Origin: Hoeflea sp. | GTDB lineage: Bacteria > Pseudomonadota > Alphaproteobacteria > Rhizobiales > Rhizobiaceae | Assembly (NCBI GenBank): GCA_019084245.1 | Contig: JAHRFE010000009.1 | Span: 1 to 64,000, forward strand | Length of the DNA: 64,000 nt | Reading direction: 5' to 3' | In this document: positions 25,879-35,209 of the stretch, in pieces | Numbering within the stretch: position 1 is the first letter of the stretch | How the letters are laid out: the number at the start of each line of letters is the position of its first letter | Notes under the pieces: model-generated | Database searches by the model: none | What the model was told of the DNA's origin: nothing | What the model saw: the letters and a program-made list of their open reading frames with translations, nothing else | Made by a program: the position numbers and the translations under genes

Positions 25879-26574
25879 ATGCCGCCAACCAGCACCATCA
25901 TTTCAACAATCGGCGGGTTTCTCGAACTCGGTGGTCCGGTTGTTTCCATTCTCCTGGCCGTTTCGATCATGAGTCTCGCGGTCATCCTGTTGAAACTCTA
26001 TCAATTTTCACGCGCGGGCGTGGGCTCCCGAAGGCGGTCGGAACAGGCCGTTTCCCTGTTCGCCGCCGGCCGGGTTCGCGAGGCCCATGATCTGGCGGCG
26101 CAAGGCCTAAATCCGTCAGCCGAGGCGGTCGCGCAGGCGATCAGCCTGGTGATGACCAACCGCCTCGACAAACACGCCATGGAGGAGCGGATCGCACGCC
26201 TGGCCACAGCCCGACTGCACGAACTTCAGTCCGGGTTCCGCTTTCTTGACGCCGTCGCGCAGCTTTCCCCGCTGATGGGGCTTTTCGGAACAGTGCTTGG
26301 CATGATCCAGGCCTTCAAGGATCTGCAATCCGCCGGCAACGCCGTCGACCCCTCGATCCTGGCCGGGGGCATCTGGGTGGCATTGTTGACGACCGCCGTG
26401 GGATTGGCCGTCGCCATGCCGGTATCGGTGATCCTGACATGGTTCGAGACCCGGGTGGAAAACGAGCGTATCGCCATTGAGACACTCACGACGGACATAC
26501 TGGCCGGCGTAGCCCCAGGGGCGGCATCGCTGCCGCGAAGGGACATCGCCGCGGAGGCCCAGCTTGCGCATTGA
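25879..26574 (+). CDS. exbB: MotA/TolQ/ExbB proton-channel protein
   Basis: 231 residues with three membrane segments: about 20-40 (SILLAVSIMSLAVILL), 130-150 (LSPLMGLFGTVLGMI) and 170-195 (WVALLTTAVGLAVAMP). The second and third are the signature helices of the family. I start at MPPTSTIIS (25879). With ExbD it forms the proton channel that drives TonB. Overlaps exbD by 11 bp. Confidence 0.92.
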   Translation: MPPTSTIISTIGGFLELGGPVVSILLAVSIMSLAVILLKLYQFSRAGVGSRRRSEQAVSLFAAGRVREAHDLAAQGLNPSAEAVAQAISLVMTNRLDKHAMEERIARLATARLHELQSGFRFLDAVAQLSPLMGLFGTVLGMIQAFKDLQSAGNAVDPSILAGGIWVALLTTAVGLAVAMPVSVILTWFETRVENERIAIETLTTDILAGVAPGAASLPRRDIAAEAQLAH

Positions 26575-26950
26575 TCTTCCGGTCCGGCGGCATTCAAGGC
26601 TCTCGCTCACGCCGTTGATCGACGTGATCTTTCTCCTGCTGCTGTTTTTCATGCTGTCATCGACCTTCTCCCGCTACTCCGAGATCAGCTTCTCGGGCGG
26701 GGGCAGCGCGACCAGTCCGGCATCGCAGCCCGATGTGATCCTGTCTGTTGGTGAAGGTGAACTCAAGCTCAACGGCGTAATCCTGCCGTTGTCGTCGATC
26801 GGCGACGGTCTTGCAGAACTGAAGCAAGCCGGCGCCAGACATCTTCTGGTGATGGTCGGCGCGAACGCCGCCTCGCAGGATTTTGTCGCCGTGATGGCGG
26901 AAGTCCGCAGGGCCGAGATGCCGGCCACGATCGCAAGGCAGCAAAGATAA
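26564..26950 (+). CDS. exbD: ExbD/TolR-family protein (first copy)
   Basis: 128 residues. A TTG start at 26564 is supported by GGAGG seven bases upstream and by overlap with exbB. Single membrane helix LIDVIFLLLLFFML with the conserved, proton-relaying Asp of LTPLIDVIF, then a periplasmic domain. It overlaps the second exbD by one base (TAATG). Confidence 0.9.
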   Translation: MRIDLPVRRHSRLSLTPLIDVIFLLLLFFMLSSTFSRYSEISFSGGGSATSPASQPDVILSVGEGELKLNGVILPLSSIGDGLAELKQAGARHLLVMVGANAASQDFVAVMAEVRRAEMPATIARQQR

Positions 26951-27354
26951 TGCGGATTGCGCCAACGCGGACGTCACGAAAGCCCGAAAATACGGTGCCC
27001 TTGATCAACGTTGTTTTCCTGATGCTGATCTTTTTCCTGGTCGCCGGCACCCTGGCGCCAGCACCTGATCGCGAGGTCGATTTCATCACCCTCGCGGCGA
27101 CCGATCCGGCCTCCCCTCCGGATATGCTGTTTGTCCGTGCCGACGGAACGTTAACCTGGCGCGGAGAAGCCTTGCCCATCACCGATCACGTCCGGCGCTG
27201 GCAGGAATTGCAGCAGGAGGGCGCGGAGCTGCGCCCGCTGCGGATCGCCGCAGACCGGTCCCTTCCGGCAATCGACCTTCTCGAAACGATCGATGAACTT
27301 CGCTCGGCCGGCGTCGACCTCATCGTCTTCATTGCGGAGCGGCAGCCTGAATGA
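26950..27354 (+). CDS. exbD: ExbD/TolR-family protein (second copy)
   Basis: 134 residues, divergent from the first copy. The helix VPLINVVFLMLIFFLV has Asn (LINVVF) at the position where ExbD and TolR normally have the essential Asp, so it may be a structural rather than a proton-conducting subunit. A periplasmic domain follows. Overlaps exbD above and tonB below, so all five genes form one operon. Confidence 0.87.
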   Translation: MRIAPTRTSRKPENTVPLINVVFLMLIFFLVAGTLAPAPDREVDFITLAATDPASPPDMLFVRADGTLTWRGEALPITDHVRRWQELQQEGAELRPLRIAADRSLPAIDLLETIDELRSAGVDLIVFIAERQPE

Positions 27355-28451
27355 GACTTTCCCGTATCCAGACCCTGACAGCAGTTTCGCTGTCGCTGGC
27401 CGCTCATGTGGCGGGCGCCGCTATCTTCATCCCACCGGAGGCAACAATCGAGATCGCTGGCGGCGCCGCGACGAGTCAGTTGGTCATCGGAACCGCATTC
27501 GAAGACAGCTTGATGGCGGGAGAACCCGGTGAGGTGCTCACGCCCGTCGAGACACAACCAAACGATACGGAAGCTGTCGACCCCAGCGAGACGGCCTCTG
27601 TCGAACCGGTGGCAACGAACACAACCGAACAGGTCACGGAAGCAGCCATCCAGCCCACCACATCGGAAAACCTTCCGGTAAGCACGGACGTTCCTGACGT
27701 TGCAGCTCCGGTTCCGCCTGACCAGGCGGTTGCCGTCGAGATCGCGCCAACTCTTGCCCCCACAGCTTCCGAGCCGGTGCATAGTCAGTCTTCCGCGACA
27801 ACGAACGCCGTTCCGGTGATCGAGTCCATGCCTGCGCAGTCGCAGGAACTGGCGTCCTTCTCCCCGACAAGCGAAATCCAGCCTGCAGCGGAACCGGAAC
27901 CGCAGATAGCCCTTCCCGAGAACATCCCCCTGCCCGTGGCGCGCCCCGAGCCGCCGCGAACGGCAACGGCCAAACCCCTTGCACCGGCCCCGCAGAAGGC
28001 AAAGCCCGCGCCGATCAGGCCAAAGAAGTCCAGCCCAAATCGAGAACCAGAGCGCCCAGCATCCAAGCCTTCCCAGGCAGGTGACGGCGGCAAGCAGCGC
28101 GCCACAGCCAGCAAGTCCTCAAGCGGATCGGCCACAGCCAAACGCAACACCGCCGCCGGCAATGCATCGGTCTCGAACTACCCCGGAAAGATCGCCTCGA
28201 AGCTTCGCCGGGCCCTGCGCTATCCGCGCGAGGCGAAGCGGCAGGGAATACGCGGCGATGTTGTCGTTACTTTCGTCGTCGCCGGCAATGGCGGTATCAG
28301 CAACGTCCGGATTTCGCGAAGCTCCGGCTCGCCGGTGCTTGACGGGGCCGCGGCCGACGCCGTCCGCCGTGCCGCGCCGTTCCCGCCGATACCGTCGGGC
28401 GCCGGCCGTTCAAGCTGGTCCTTCTCCGTCCCGCTCGGCTTTACAAGGTAA
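27351..28451 (+). CDS. tonB: TonB energy-transducing protein
   Basis: 366 residues. N-terminal membrane anchor (about 5-25, LTAVSLSLAAHVAGAAIF with the conserved His), a long periplasmic linker rich in Pro, Ala and Glu changing to Lys/Pro near residue 220, and the C-terminal TonB domain (about 280-366) with YPGKIASKLRRALRYP and VVVTFVVAGNGGISNVRISR. Transfers ExbBD energy to outer-membrane receptors. No receptor gene lies in the window. Confidence 0.92.
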   Translation: MRLSRIQTLTAVSLSLAAHVAGAAIFIPPEATIEIAGGAATSQLVIGTAFEDSLMAGEPGEVLTPVETQPNDTEAVDPSETASVEPVATNTTEQVTEAAIQPTTSENLPVSTDVPDVAAPVPPDQAVAVEIAPTLAPTASEPVHSQSSATTNAVPVIESMPAQSQELASFSPTSEIQPAAEPEPQIALPENIPLPVARPEPPRTATAKPLAPAPQKAKPAPIRPKKSSPNREPERPASKPSQAGDGGKQRATASKSSSGSATAKRNTAAGNASVSNYPGKIASKLRRALRYPREAKRQGIRGDVVVTFVVAGNGGISNVRISRSSGSPVLDGAAADAVRRAAPFPPIPSGAGRSSWSFSVPLGFTR

Positions 28452-28477
28452 GCATAAACTTACAATATACCACTTGG

Positions 28478-30094
28478 TCAGCGCCTCTCCTCTAGGATCA
28501 TCTCCGCCGCTTTCTCCGCGATCATGATCACCGGAGAAGCAGTGTTGCCGGAAACAATTTTTGGCATGATGGATGCGTCGACGACACGCAGATTGCCTAT
28601 GCCGTGCACGCGCAACCGGGCGTCGACCACCGCCCGGTCATCAGACCCCATCTTGCAGGTTCCCACCGGGTGAAAGATTGTTGTGGCGATATTGCCCGCT
28701 TCGCGCAACAGGTCGAGATCGGTCTCATGCATGGTGCCGGGAAGGATCTCCGTCGGCGAAAAGGGTTCAAGCGCCCGCGCGGTCATGATCTTTCGCGCCT
28801 GACGGATCGATGTGACGGCCACCTGCTTGTCGGCTTCGGCGCTCAGATAGTTCAACCGGATGTCGGGCTGCCGGTCGGCGTCTGCGGAGCCAATATGGCA
28901 GGAACCGACGCTTTGAGGCCTGAGATTGCAGACGGACACCGTGATTGCCGGGAAGGCGTGCAGCGGATCGCCGAGCTTGTCGGTCGACAGCGGCTGGACA
29001 TGGTATTCCAGATCTGGCGTCGCAAGCGCCGGGTCGCTTTTGGTGAACATCCCGAACTGGCTTGGCGCCATCGACATCGGCCCGCTGCGCGACAGCGCAT
29101 AATGCAGGCCGATCTGGATTTTCCCGATCAGGCTGTTGGCCTGCTCGTTCAATGTCCTGGTGTTCTTCACCCGAAAGACCGTTCGCAGTTGCAGATGATC
29201 CTGCAGGTTCTCGCCGACCCCTTTCAAGTCATGAACGACGGGAATGTCGTGCGCTGACAGGTGGCTGGCATCTCCGACGCCTGACAGCTCAAGCAGCTTC
29301 GGCGAATTGATCGCGCCGGCGGCAAGGATGACCTCCGAGCCAGCCTTCGCCAGAGTGTGCACACCCCTGTGTTCATAGCGGACACCCGTCGCCCGGCGCC
29401 CTTCGAAAACGATTCCGTGCGTATGCGCTTCTGTGAGCACCTGCAGGTTCTTTCGGCCACGCGCCGGCTTCAAGAACGCCTTGGCGGCATTCCACCGGAC
29501 ACCGCGATCCTGATTGACTTCAAAGAAGCCGGACCCTTCATTCGTGCCCGAATTGAAATCATCGGTTGGCTCGATGCCGAATTCCTTCGCACCCTCCTGA
29601 ACCGCCTTGAGGATGTCCCAGACCACCCGCTGCCGGGACACCTTCCACTCGCCGCCCGATCCGTGGTTCGGATTGCCGCCGGCATGATGATCCTCGCTCT
29701 TGATGAAATAGGGCAGCACATCGTCCCATCCCCAGCCGGCATTGCCCATTTGCGCCCACTGATCATAATCGGCGGCCTGGCCGCGCATGTAGATCATGCC
29801 ATTGACCGAGGTGCAGCCGCCAAGCACCTTGCCGCGAGGATAGACCAGTTGCCGGCCGTTGAGACCTGCCTCCGGAACCGTCTTCATCATCCAGTCGGTG
29901 CGCGGATTGCCGATACAGTAGAGATAGCCGATCGGAACATGGATCCAGTGGTAATTGTCACTCTTGCCGGCCTCCAGCAGCAGCACCCGGTTGTTCGGAT
30001 CTGCCGACAGCCGGTTGGCGAGTACGCATCCCGCAGTGCCTGCGCCGACGATGATGTAGTCATAGCTGCCATGGGCAGCGGCTGTGTCAGGCAT
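28478..30094 (-). CDS. GMC-family FAD oxidoreductase (choline dehydrogenase-like)
   Basis: 538 residues: FAD motif [20 protein letters not shown] signature 1 in [18 protein letters not shown], signature 2 in [13 protein letters not shown], and the C-terminal active-site region [10 protein letters not shown] with VVDASIMP. Oxidises an alcohol, often a polyol or choline-like compound. Last gene of the minus-strand polyol operon, overlapping the kinase gene by 8 bp. Its 3' end lies 26 bp from the convergent tonB stop. Confidence 0.92.
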   Translation of the reverse strand: MPDTAAAHGSYDYIIVGAGTAGCVLANRLSADPNNRVLLLEAGKSDNYHWIHVPIGYLYCIGNPRTDWMMKTVPEAGLNGRQLVYPRGKVLGGCTSVNGMIYMRGQAADYDQWAQMGNAGWGWDDVLPYFIKSEDHHAGGNPNHGSGGEWKVSRQRVVWDILKAVQEGAKEFGIEPTDDFNSGTNEGSGFFEVNQDRGVRWNAAKAFLKPARGRKNLQVLTEAHTHGIVFEGRRATGVRYEHRGVHTLAKAGSEVILAAGAINSPKLLELSGVGDASHLSAHDIPVVHDLKGVGENLQDHLQLRTVFRVKNTRTLNEQANSLIGKIQIGLHYALSRSGPMSMAPSQFGMFTKSDPALATPDLEYHVQPLSTDKLGDPLHAFPAITVSVCNLRPQSVGSCHIGSADADRQPDIRLNYLSAEADKQVAVTSIRQARKIMTARALEPFSPTEILPGTMHETDLDLLREAGNIATTIFHPVGTCKMGSDDRAVVDARLRVHGIGNLRVVDASIMPKIVSGNTASPVIMIAEKAAEMILEERR

Positions 30095-31583
30095 CGCGCA
30101 ATTTGCTCCAGAAGCGTCTCAGATCCGCGCCAAGTTCGATGAACAACTCATAGCGCCGGTCATAATGCTTTCGCAAATCGCGATTCGGCGTGAACGATTT
30201 TTTCGCGCGGGTCATCTTTTCAACACCCGCCTCATAGGACGCCACAACGCCGGCACCACACCCAGCAGCAATGGCCGCGCCCAACGCGCCGGTTTCCTGG
30301 CAGGCGGCGATGGTGACCGGCTTGCCCAGCCCGTCGGCGAATATCTGCGGCCACACCTGGCTGCGCGCGCCGCCGCCCGAGAGTATCACGTCGTCGAACC
30401 GCACGCCGGCAGCTGTCAGCACCTCGATATGGCGCCGGTGTTCGAACATGACGCCTTCGTAAAGAGCGCGCAGCATGTGCCCCTCCGTGTGCCAGCCAGC
30501 TATCCCGTAAAAGCCTGCCCGCATCTCAGACCCGAGCCGCGCTCCATAGAGAAACGGATGGTACATCGGATCGTCGGGTGCCGGTTCTGTTTCGGCGACA
30601 AGCTGGTTGCAGTAGCCGAAGGGATCCTCATGATGCCCGCTTCGTTCGATGAACTCCCGCACATACCATTCGAGATTGGCCGCCGATGTCGCGCTCGACT
30701 CGATATTGAGATATCGCCCCTTGCCGAAACCCGACACCATGAACACCACTGACGCCGCCACCGGTTCAGCCGAGACAACCTGATTGATGCTCCAGGTGCC
30801 GACAATCACCGATGCCTGCCCGTTGGCGACCACGCCGGACCCGAGCGCGCACGCCACCACATCGAAGAATCCGGCAACGACGGGCGTACCCTCGTTGAGC
30901 CCGGTCAAGACGCTGGCTTCCGCGGTCACATGGCCCACGACGTCGCTCGGCTCCAGAAGATCGGGCAATTTGTCAAAGGAGTCTTCGAGCCCGTAAAGCC
31001 GCAAGAGATCGCGGTCGTAGACGCAATCCGGCATGCGCACCAATCCGCATCCGCTCATGTCGGAGACGTCGGAGACCAACCGGCCGGTGAGCTTGTAGGT
31101 AAGGAAGTCTTTACATAAGAGAACGGCAGCGGCCCTGGCATAGAGCTCCGGCTTTTCCCGCTTGACCCAGGCCAGCAAGGTCGGCGTTTGCGACGGCCAT
31201 GGCTTCTGCAGACAGATCTGTTGCAACTGATCGCCGGTCTCTCCCGCAGCCAGTTCATCGGCAAGCCGTGCGGCACGACTGTCCAGAGACTGGATTCCCA
31301 GAAGCGGCTCGCAATCGCTGTCCAACAGATACAATCCGTTGCCGTGCCCGGCGCAGCCCACGCCTGCAATGTCACGGGCATCGATGCCTGCCTTGTCGAT
31401 ACACGCGCGAATGGCCTGATGCGCATTGCGCCACAGTTCGTTGAGATCGCGCTCGACAAAGCCGGGCTCAGGAATCGCGGTCTGGCCGTCAAGCGCGTGC
31501 ATGGCAATCTGCTTGCCATCAAGGTCAAACAGCACCGCCTTGATCACCGTGTTGCCGGCATCAAGGCCCAGGAGATAACGCAT
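30087..31583 (-). CDS. FGGY-family carbohydrate kinase
   Basis: 498 residues from the ATG at 31583 (MRYLLGLDAGNT); a GTG four codons upstream is possible. The phosphate-binding motif LLGLDAGNTVIKAVLFD, the central GFFDVVACALGSG and the second motif VILSGGGARSQVWPQIFAD are those of xylulokinase/erythritol-kinase relatives. It should phosphorylate the imported polyol or ketose. FGGY signature 2 also includes GALGAAIAA. Neighbours (GlpD-like enzyme, SorC regulator) resemble the rhizobial erythritol locus, but the isomerase genes of that pathway are absent. Confidence 0.9.
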   Translation of the reverse strand: MRYLLGLDAGNTVIKAVLFDLDGKQIAMHALDGQTAIPEPGFVERDLNELWRNAHQAIRACIDKAGIDARDIAGVGCAGHGNGLYLLDSDCEPLLGIQSLDSRAARLADELAAGETGDQLQQICLQKPWPSQTPTLLAWVKREKPELYARAAAVLLCKDFLTYKLTGRLVSDVSDMSGCGLVRMPDCVYDRDLLRLYGLEDSFDKLPDLLEPSDVVGHVTAEASVLTGLNEGTPVVAGFFDVVACALGSGVVANGQASVIVGTWSINQVVSAEPVAASVVFMVSGFGKGRYLNIESSATSAANLEWYVREFIERSGHHEDPFGYCNQLVAETEPAPDDPMYHPFLYGARLGSEMRAGFYGIAGWHTEGHMLRALYEGVMFEHRRHIEVLTAAGVRFDDVILSGGGARSQVWPQIFADGLGKPVTIAACQETGALGAAIAAGCGAGVVASYEAGVEKMTRAKKSFTPNRDLRKHYDRRYELFIELGADLRRFWSKLRDA

Positions 31584-31587
31584 TGGC

Positions 31588-32430
31588 TCAGCCACGATTG
31601 TAGATATCCCATGCTTCGTCGCCGGAGGCGCCGTGATGGATCATGGCCATCAGGGCGTTGACCACGGCTTTCGGATTGTCATGCTGATAGATATTGCGGC
31701 CATAGACCATCCCCTTGGCGCCCTGCGCCATCAGCGCGGCCGATTTCCGCAGCACCGTCTTCAGGTCCTCCTTGCCGCCGCCGCGCACCAGAACCGGCAC
31801 GCGCGCCGTCTCGACGACCCGGTGGAAATCCTCGGGATCCGCCGTCGGGTCGGCCTTGATGATGTCGGCGCCCATTTCGCTGGCGAGCCGCACCAGCGTG
31901 ATAATCTTCTCTGCATCGCCGTCAACCTGGTAACCCCCGCGCACATCATTGGGCAGCATCACCAGCGGCTCGATCATCAGCGGCATGCCGTAGGTGTGGC
32001 ACGCCGCGCGGACCCGGCTGATGTTCTTCACACATTGGTGGAACAGGTCGGGCTCGTCGGGCAGCATGAACAGGTTGACGACCACGCAGGCGGCATCCAT
32101 TTCGAGTGCGCCGATGATCGGCTCGTCATGGTTCTGCAGCGCCGACCACATCACGCGGTGGCGCTGGTCATTGTAGGGATTGCCCATGTCGATGCGCATG
32201 ACCAGCGCCGGCTTGTCCTTTTCGGGCCGGCTTTGCAGCAGATCCGCCTGGCCGTAGGCCATCTGGATCGCGTCGGGCCTGGCCTCGATCAGCGTGCTGA
32301 CGACGCTTTCCATGTTCTCAAGGCCCTTCAGGAAGCCTGGCTCGTTGCAGACACCGTGATCCAGGGCGACGTCCAGACAGCCACCATGGGTGAACATCCG
32401 GTTCATCCGGGCTTTTTGGCTCAGGCGCAT
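31588..32430 (-). CDS. Class I aldolase of the DhnA/LsrF/DeoC type
   Basis: 280-residue TIM barrel: LDVALDHGVCNEPG near the N-terminus, the Schiff-base Lys in ADIIKADPTADPEDF and the phosphate-binding end VPVLVRGGG with GMVYGRNIYQ. Expected to cleave a phosphorylated ketose or to thiolyse a phospho-diketone. It overlaps the GlpD-like gene by 10 bp. In the operon it would act after kinase and dehydrogenase. Confidence 0.87.
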   Translation of the reverse strand: MRLSQKARMNRMFTHGGCLDVALDHGVCNEPGFLKGLENMESVVSTLIEARPDAIQMAYGQADLLQSRPEKDKPALVMRIDMGNPYNDQRHRVMWSALQNHDEPIIGALEMDAACVVVNLFMLPDEPDLFHQCVKNISRVRAACHTYGMPLMIEPLVMLPNDVRGGYQVDGDAEKIITLVRLASEMGADIIKADPTADPEDFHRVVETARVPVLVRGGGKEDLKTVLRKSAALMAQGAKGMVYGRNIYQHDNPKAVVNALMAMIHHGASGDEAWDIYNRG

Positions 32431-34151
32431 TTGCTATTCCTTTCAAGGCTTCGCTGTTCCAGCATCTCCCGCGAGACACCATAAAAATCGTTGAGTTCGG
32501 TGATGAATGCATCCATCTGCTGCTGCATTTTCGGCTCATCCCAACCGAGTTCGGTTGCGGCGATCCCCGCGATCACCTTGATGAGATCGCTCGAAATCTC
32601 GCCGGTGATGGCGAGCGGCGTGCGGCGCAAAATCAGGTCGCTGAGCCGGACAACATGTTCGTGCCGGATCAGAAAGAGGATCTCGCCGCTGGTGATTGTC
32701 GTCCATGAGGCGAGCGGGTCGTCATGATTGCAGCCCGCGCAGAAGGCCAGCACGTCAGCCGCCCGCGCCCCGTAGAGATCGACCGAATGCGCGGCACGGT
32801 CCGGGCTGATTGCGAAACGAAGCGAAAGATCGCGGACCAGTTGTTCCGGGTCTGCGGGAAAACCTTCCCCGCCGCCAATGGCCAGATGCAAGGTCCCTGC
32901 CCTGCGCGCATGCCCCAATTCGGCCATCACTGCGTCGGCGGTTTGCTCGGCAAAGGCGCGAAAGGTCGTCCACTTGCCACCGACCATGCAGAATTGCGGA
33001 ACAGGGCCCTCCAGCCGATGCACGAAGTGCCCGCGCGAGATCCGGCCGGTGAAGCTGTGGTCGCTCTTGGGCAGCGGGCGTATACCGCTGTAGCTGAAAA
33101 TGACATCGCGATCGGAAACGGCAATTCCGGGGAAGGTCAGCCGCAGGGACTGGAGAATGTAGCTCTGCTCCTCCGGCTCGCAGCGGACTCTTTTCACCTG
33201 ATCAACCCGGATATCGGTCGAGCCTGCCAGCACCTTGCCCAGATAGGGAAACACGATGCACACGCGGCCATCGGTGTTTTCGAAATAGACCATGTGTCCG
33301 CCAAGGGCGTCATGGAGCTGCTGATTGTCCAGAATGATATGCGAGCCCTTGGTCCCCGAGATCAAGGTTTCCCTAGGTTGGTCGCCTGCCGAAAGCTCCC
33401 TGATGGCCTCATTCAGCCAGGCGCCGGTGGCGTTGACAATTGTTCGGGCTGACACCGGAAACCGCGCGCCGGACTCCATGTCGGTGACCGAAAGCTTGGT
33501 CCCCTCCATTTTGATCTCCGTATAGTTCAGCGCCACGCTATCAGGCGCCAGGCGCTCCACATCGGTAACAAGCTCCACGCCGAGACGTTCGGGATGGCTG
33601 ATCCATGCGTCGTGATAGACGGCCGAAAACCGCAACCCTCGGGTCAGGTCCGGCCAGCGGCGGAATGTTTCCCGTGCCCCGTGAAAACTGTGCCTGGGCA
33701 ACACCCGACGCTTGCGGGTCACCCAGTCATAAAGAAGCAGGCCGATCTTGATCGGCACTGCGCCCCGGTTCGCCGGCTTGCTGCTCAGGCCCAGAAAGGC
33801 TGCGGCTCCATTGAAGAGGCCGGAAAACACTGAAGTAATCGGAATTGCTGTCGGAAGCGGACGGACAAAATGCGGCGCATTTTCAAGCAATGCATCGCGT
33901 TCGGAGAGGGATTCGCGGACAAGGTCGAATTCACCGTTCTCGAGATAGCGAAGCCCGCCGTGAATCATGCGCGAAGGCGCGGCGCTGCATCCCGAACAGA
34001 AATCATTGCGTTCAACCAGCAGCACGCGCAGTCCCTGCAGGGCGAGCTCCCGGAACACACCGATCCCGTTGATGCCGCCGCCAACGACGACGACGTCAAA
34101 AGCCCCGTCATGACGGATCTGATCAAGTCTGCCGCTTCGTTGTTTTGGCAT
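32421..34151 (-). CDS. FAD-dependent glycerol-3-phosphate dehydrogenase family (GlpD/EryB-like)
   Basis: 576 residues. I start at MPKQRSGRLDQ (34151), which has GGAG upstream. FAD motif VVVGGGINGIGVFRELALQG, GlpD signature IHGGLRYLENGEFDLVRE, then ATGAWLNEA and GIRPLPKSD. Membrane-associated enzymes of this family oxidise polyol phosphates to ketose phosphates and pass electrons to quinone. Here the substrate is probably the product of the FGGY kinase rather than glycerol 3-phosphate. Confidence 0.9.
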   Translation of the reverse strand: MPKQRSGRLDQIRHDGAFDVVVVGGGINGIGVFRELALQGLRVLLVERNDFCSGCSAAPSRMIHGGLRYLENGEFDLVRESLSERDALLENAPHFVRPLPTAIPITSVFSGLFNGAAAFLGLSSKPANRGAVPIKIGLLLYDWVTRKRRVLPRHSFHGARETFRRWPDLTRGLRFSAVYHDAWISHPERLGVELVTDVERLAPDSVALNYTEIKMEGTKLSVTDMESGARFPVSARTIVNATGAWLNEAIRELSAGDQPRETLISGTKGSHIILDNQQLHDALGGHMVYFENTDGRVCIVFPYLGKVLAGSTDIRVDQVKRVRCEPEEQSYILQSLRLTFPGIAVSDRDVIFSYSGIRPLPKSDHSFTGRISRGHFVHRLEGPVPQFCMVGGKWTTFRAFAEQTADAVMAELGHARRAGTLHLAIGGGEGFPADPEQLVRDLSLRFAISPDRAAHSVDLYGARAADVLAFCAGCNHDDPLASWTTITSGEILFLIRHEHVVRLSDLILRRTPLAITGEISSDLIKVIAGIAATELGWDEPKMQQQMDAFITELNDFYGVSREMLEQRSLERNSKCA

Positions 34152-34213
34152 GGCTTCTCCGTTCACCGCCACTTGAGACGATGTCCGCAACTGTTTCCGT
34201 TCATGTTCATGTC

Positions 34214-35209
34214 CTAGCCGTCGAGATCAGTCAGGTGCGTTCTCGCCGCCTCGCTTATCAAGTTGAGTTCCTCCGGCGTCAGGTGGATCGCCCCCGCTTT
34301 CGCGTTCTCGCGTGCCTGCTCCGGGTTCCGCGCGCCGCACAAGGAAAAGGTGATGCCCGGCTGCTGCACCGTCCAGGCAATGACGATCTGGGCATGGGTC
34401 GCCTGATGGCGCTCCGCGATCGGCGCGATTTCCCGCATCAGGCCCGCTATCTTTTCCCGGTTGGCCATCGAGAACCGCGGATTGTCCTTGCGTTGATCAT
34501 CTCCGGAAAATGTCCGGTCAGGGCCGATCTTGCCCGAGAGCAGCCCGAGAGCCAGCGACGAATAGCTCAGCATCGACACGCCGTGCCCGGCGCAGATCGG
34601 CAGCAGGGTGCCCTCGATATCGCGCTTGACCATGCTGTATTCTTCCTGGATCGCGTCGAGCTGCCCCGCGGCGATATAGGCTTCGAGGTCATCGGCCGAA
34701 ACGTTGCTGGCGCCGACGGAGCGGATCTTGCCCTGCGCCTTCAATTGTTCCAGCGCTTCCATCGTCTCGCTGACGGGCGTTGTCGGGTCCTGCCAATGGG
34801 TGATGTAGAGGTCGATGTAATCGGTCTTCAGGCGCGCGAGGCTCTGCTCGACTTCGTACACAATCGACTCCTTGCCGAGGTAGCGATGCACCGGCTTGCC
34901 GTCATAATCGAAGAAATGGCTGCCTTTCTGTGTGTGCCAGACAAGCCCGCATTTGGTCGCCAGGACCACCTTGTCCCGCCGCCCTTCAATGGCCTTGCCG
35001 ACAATGGTCTCGGACAGCCCCTGTCCGTAAGCCGGCGCGGTATCAATCAGCGAGATGCCCGCTTCGATCGATTCCTGGATGGCGGCTATCGATTGTTTTT
35101 CCTCGGTACCGCCCCACATCCAGCCGCCGATGGCCCAGGTGCCAAGCCCCACCACGGAAGCTTCGATGCCGGACTTGCCGATCGGGCGGGTTATCATTTC
35201 ATGCGACAT
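34214..35209 (-). CDS. Aldo/keto reductase
   Basis: 331-residue TIM barrel. The catalytic tetrad is recognisable: Asp and Tyr in LIDTAPAYGQGLSE, Lys in VVLATKCG and His in YITHWQD. Start at MSHEMITRPIGKSG (35209) with GAGAGGAAAG upstream; it overlaps the SorC gene stop by 11 bp. Reduces or oxidises a carbonyl/alcohol in the polyol pathway, perhaps the aldehyde made by the aldolase. Confidence 0.9.
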   Translation of the reverse strand: MSHEMITRPIGKSGIEASVVGLGTWAIGGWMWGGTEEKQSIAAIQESIEAGISLIDTAPAYGQGLSETIVGKAIEGRRDKVVLATKCGLVWHTQKGSHFFDYDGKPVHRYLGKESIVYEVEQSLARLKTDYIDLYITHWQDPTTPVSETMEALEQLKAQGKIRSVGASNVSADDLEAYIAAGQLDAIQEEYSMVKRDIEGTLLPICAGHGVSMLSYSSLALGLLSGKIGPDRTFSGDDQRKDNPRFSMANREKIAGLMREIAPIAERHQATHAQIVIAWTVQQPGITFSLCGARNPEQARENAKAGAIHLTPEELNLISEAARTHLTDLDG

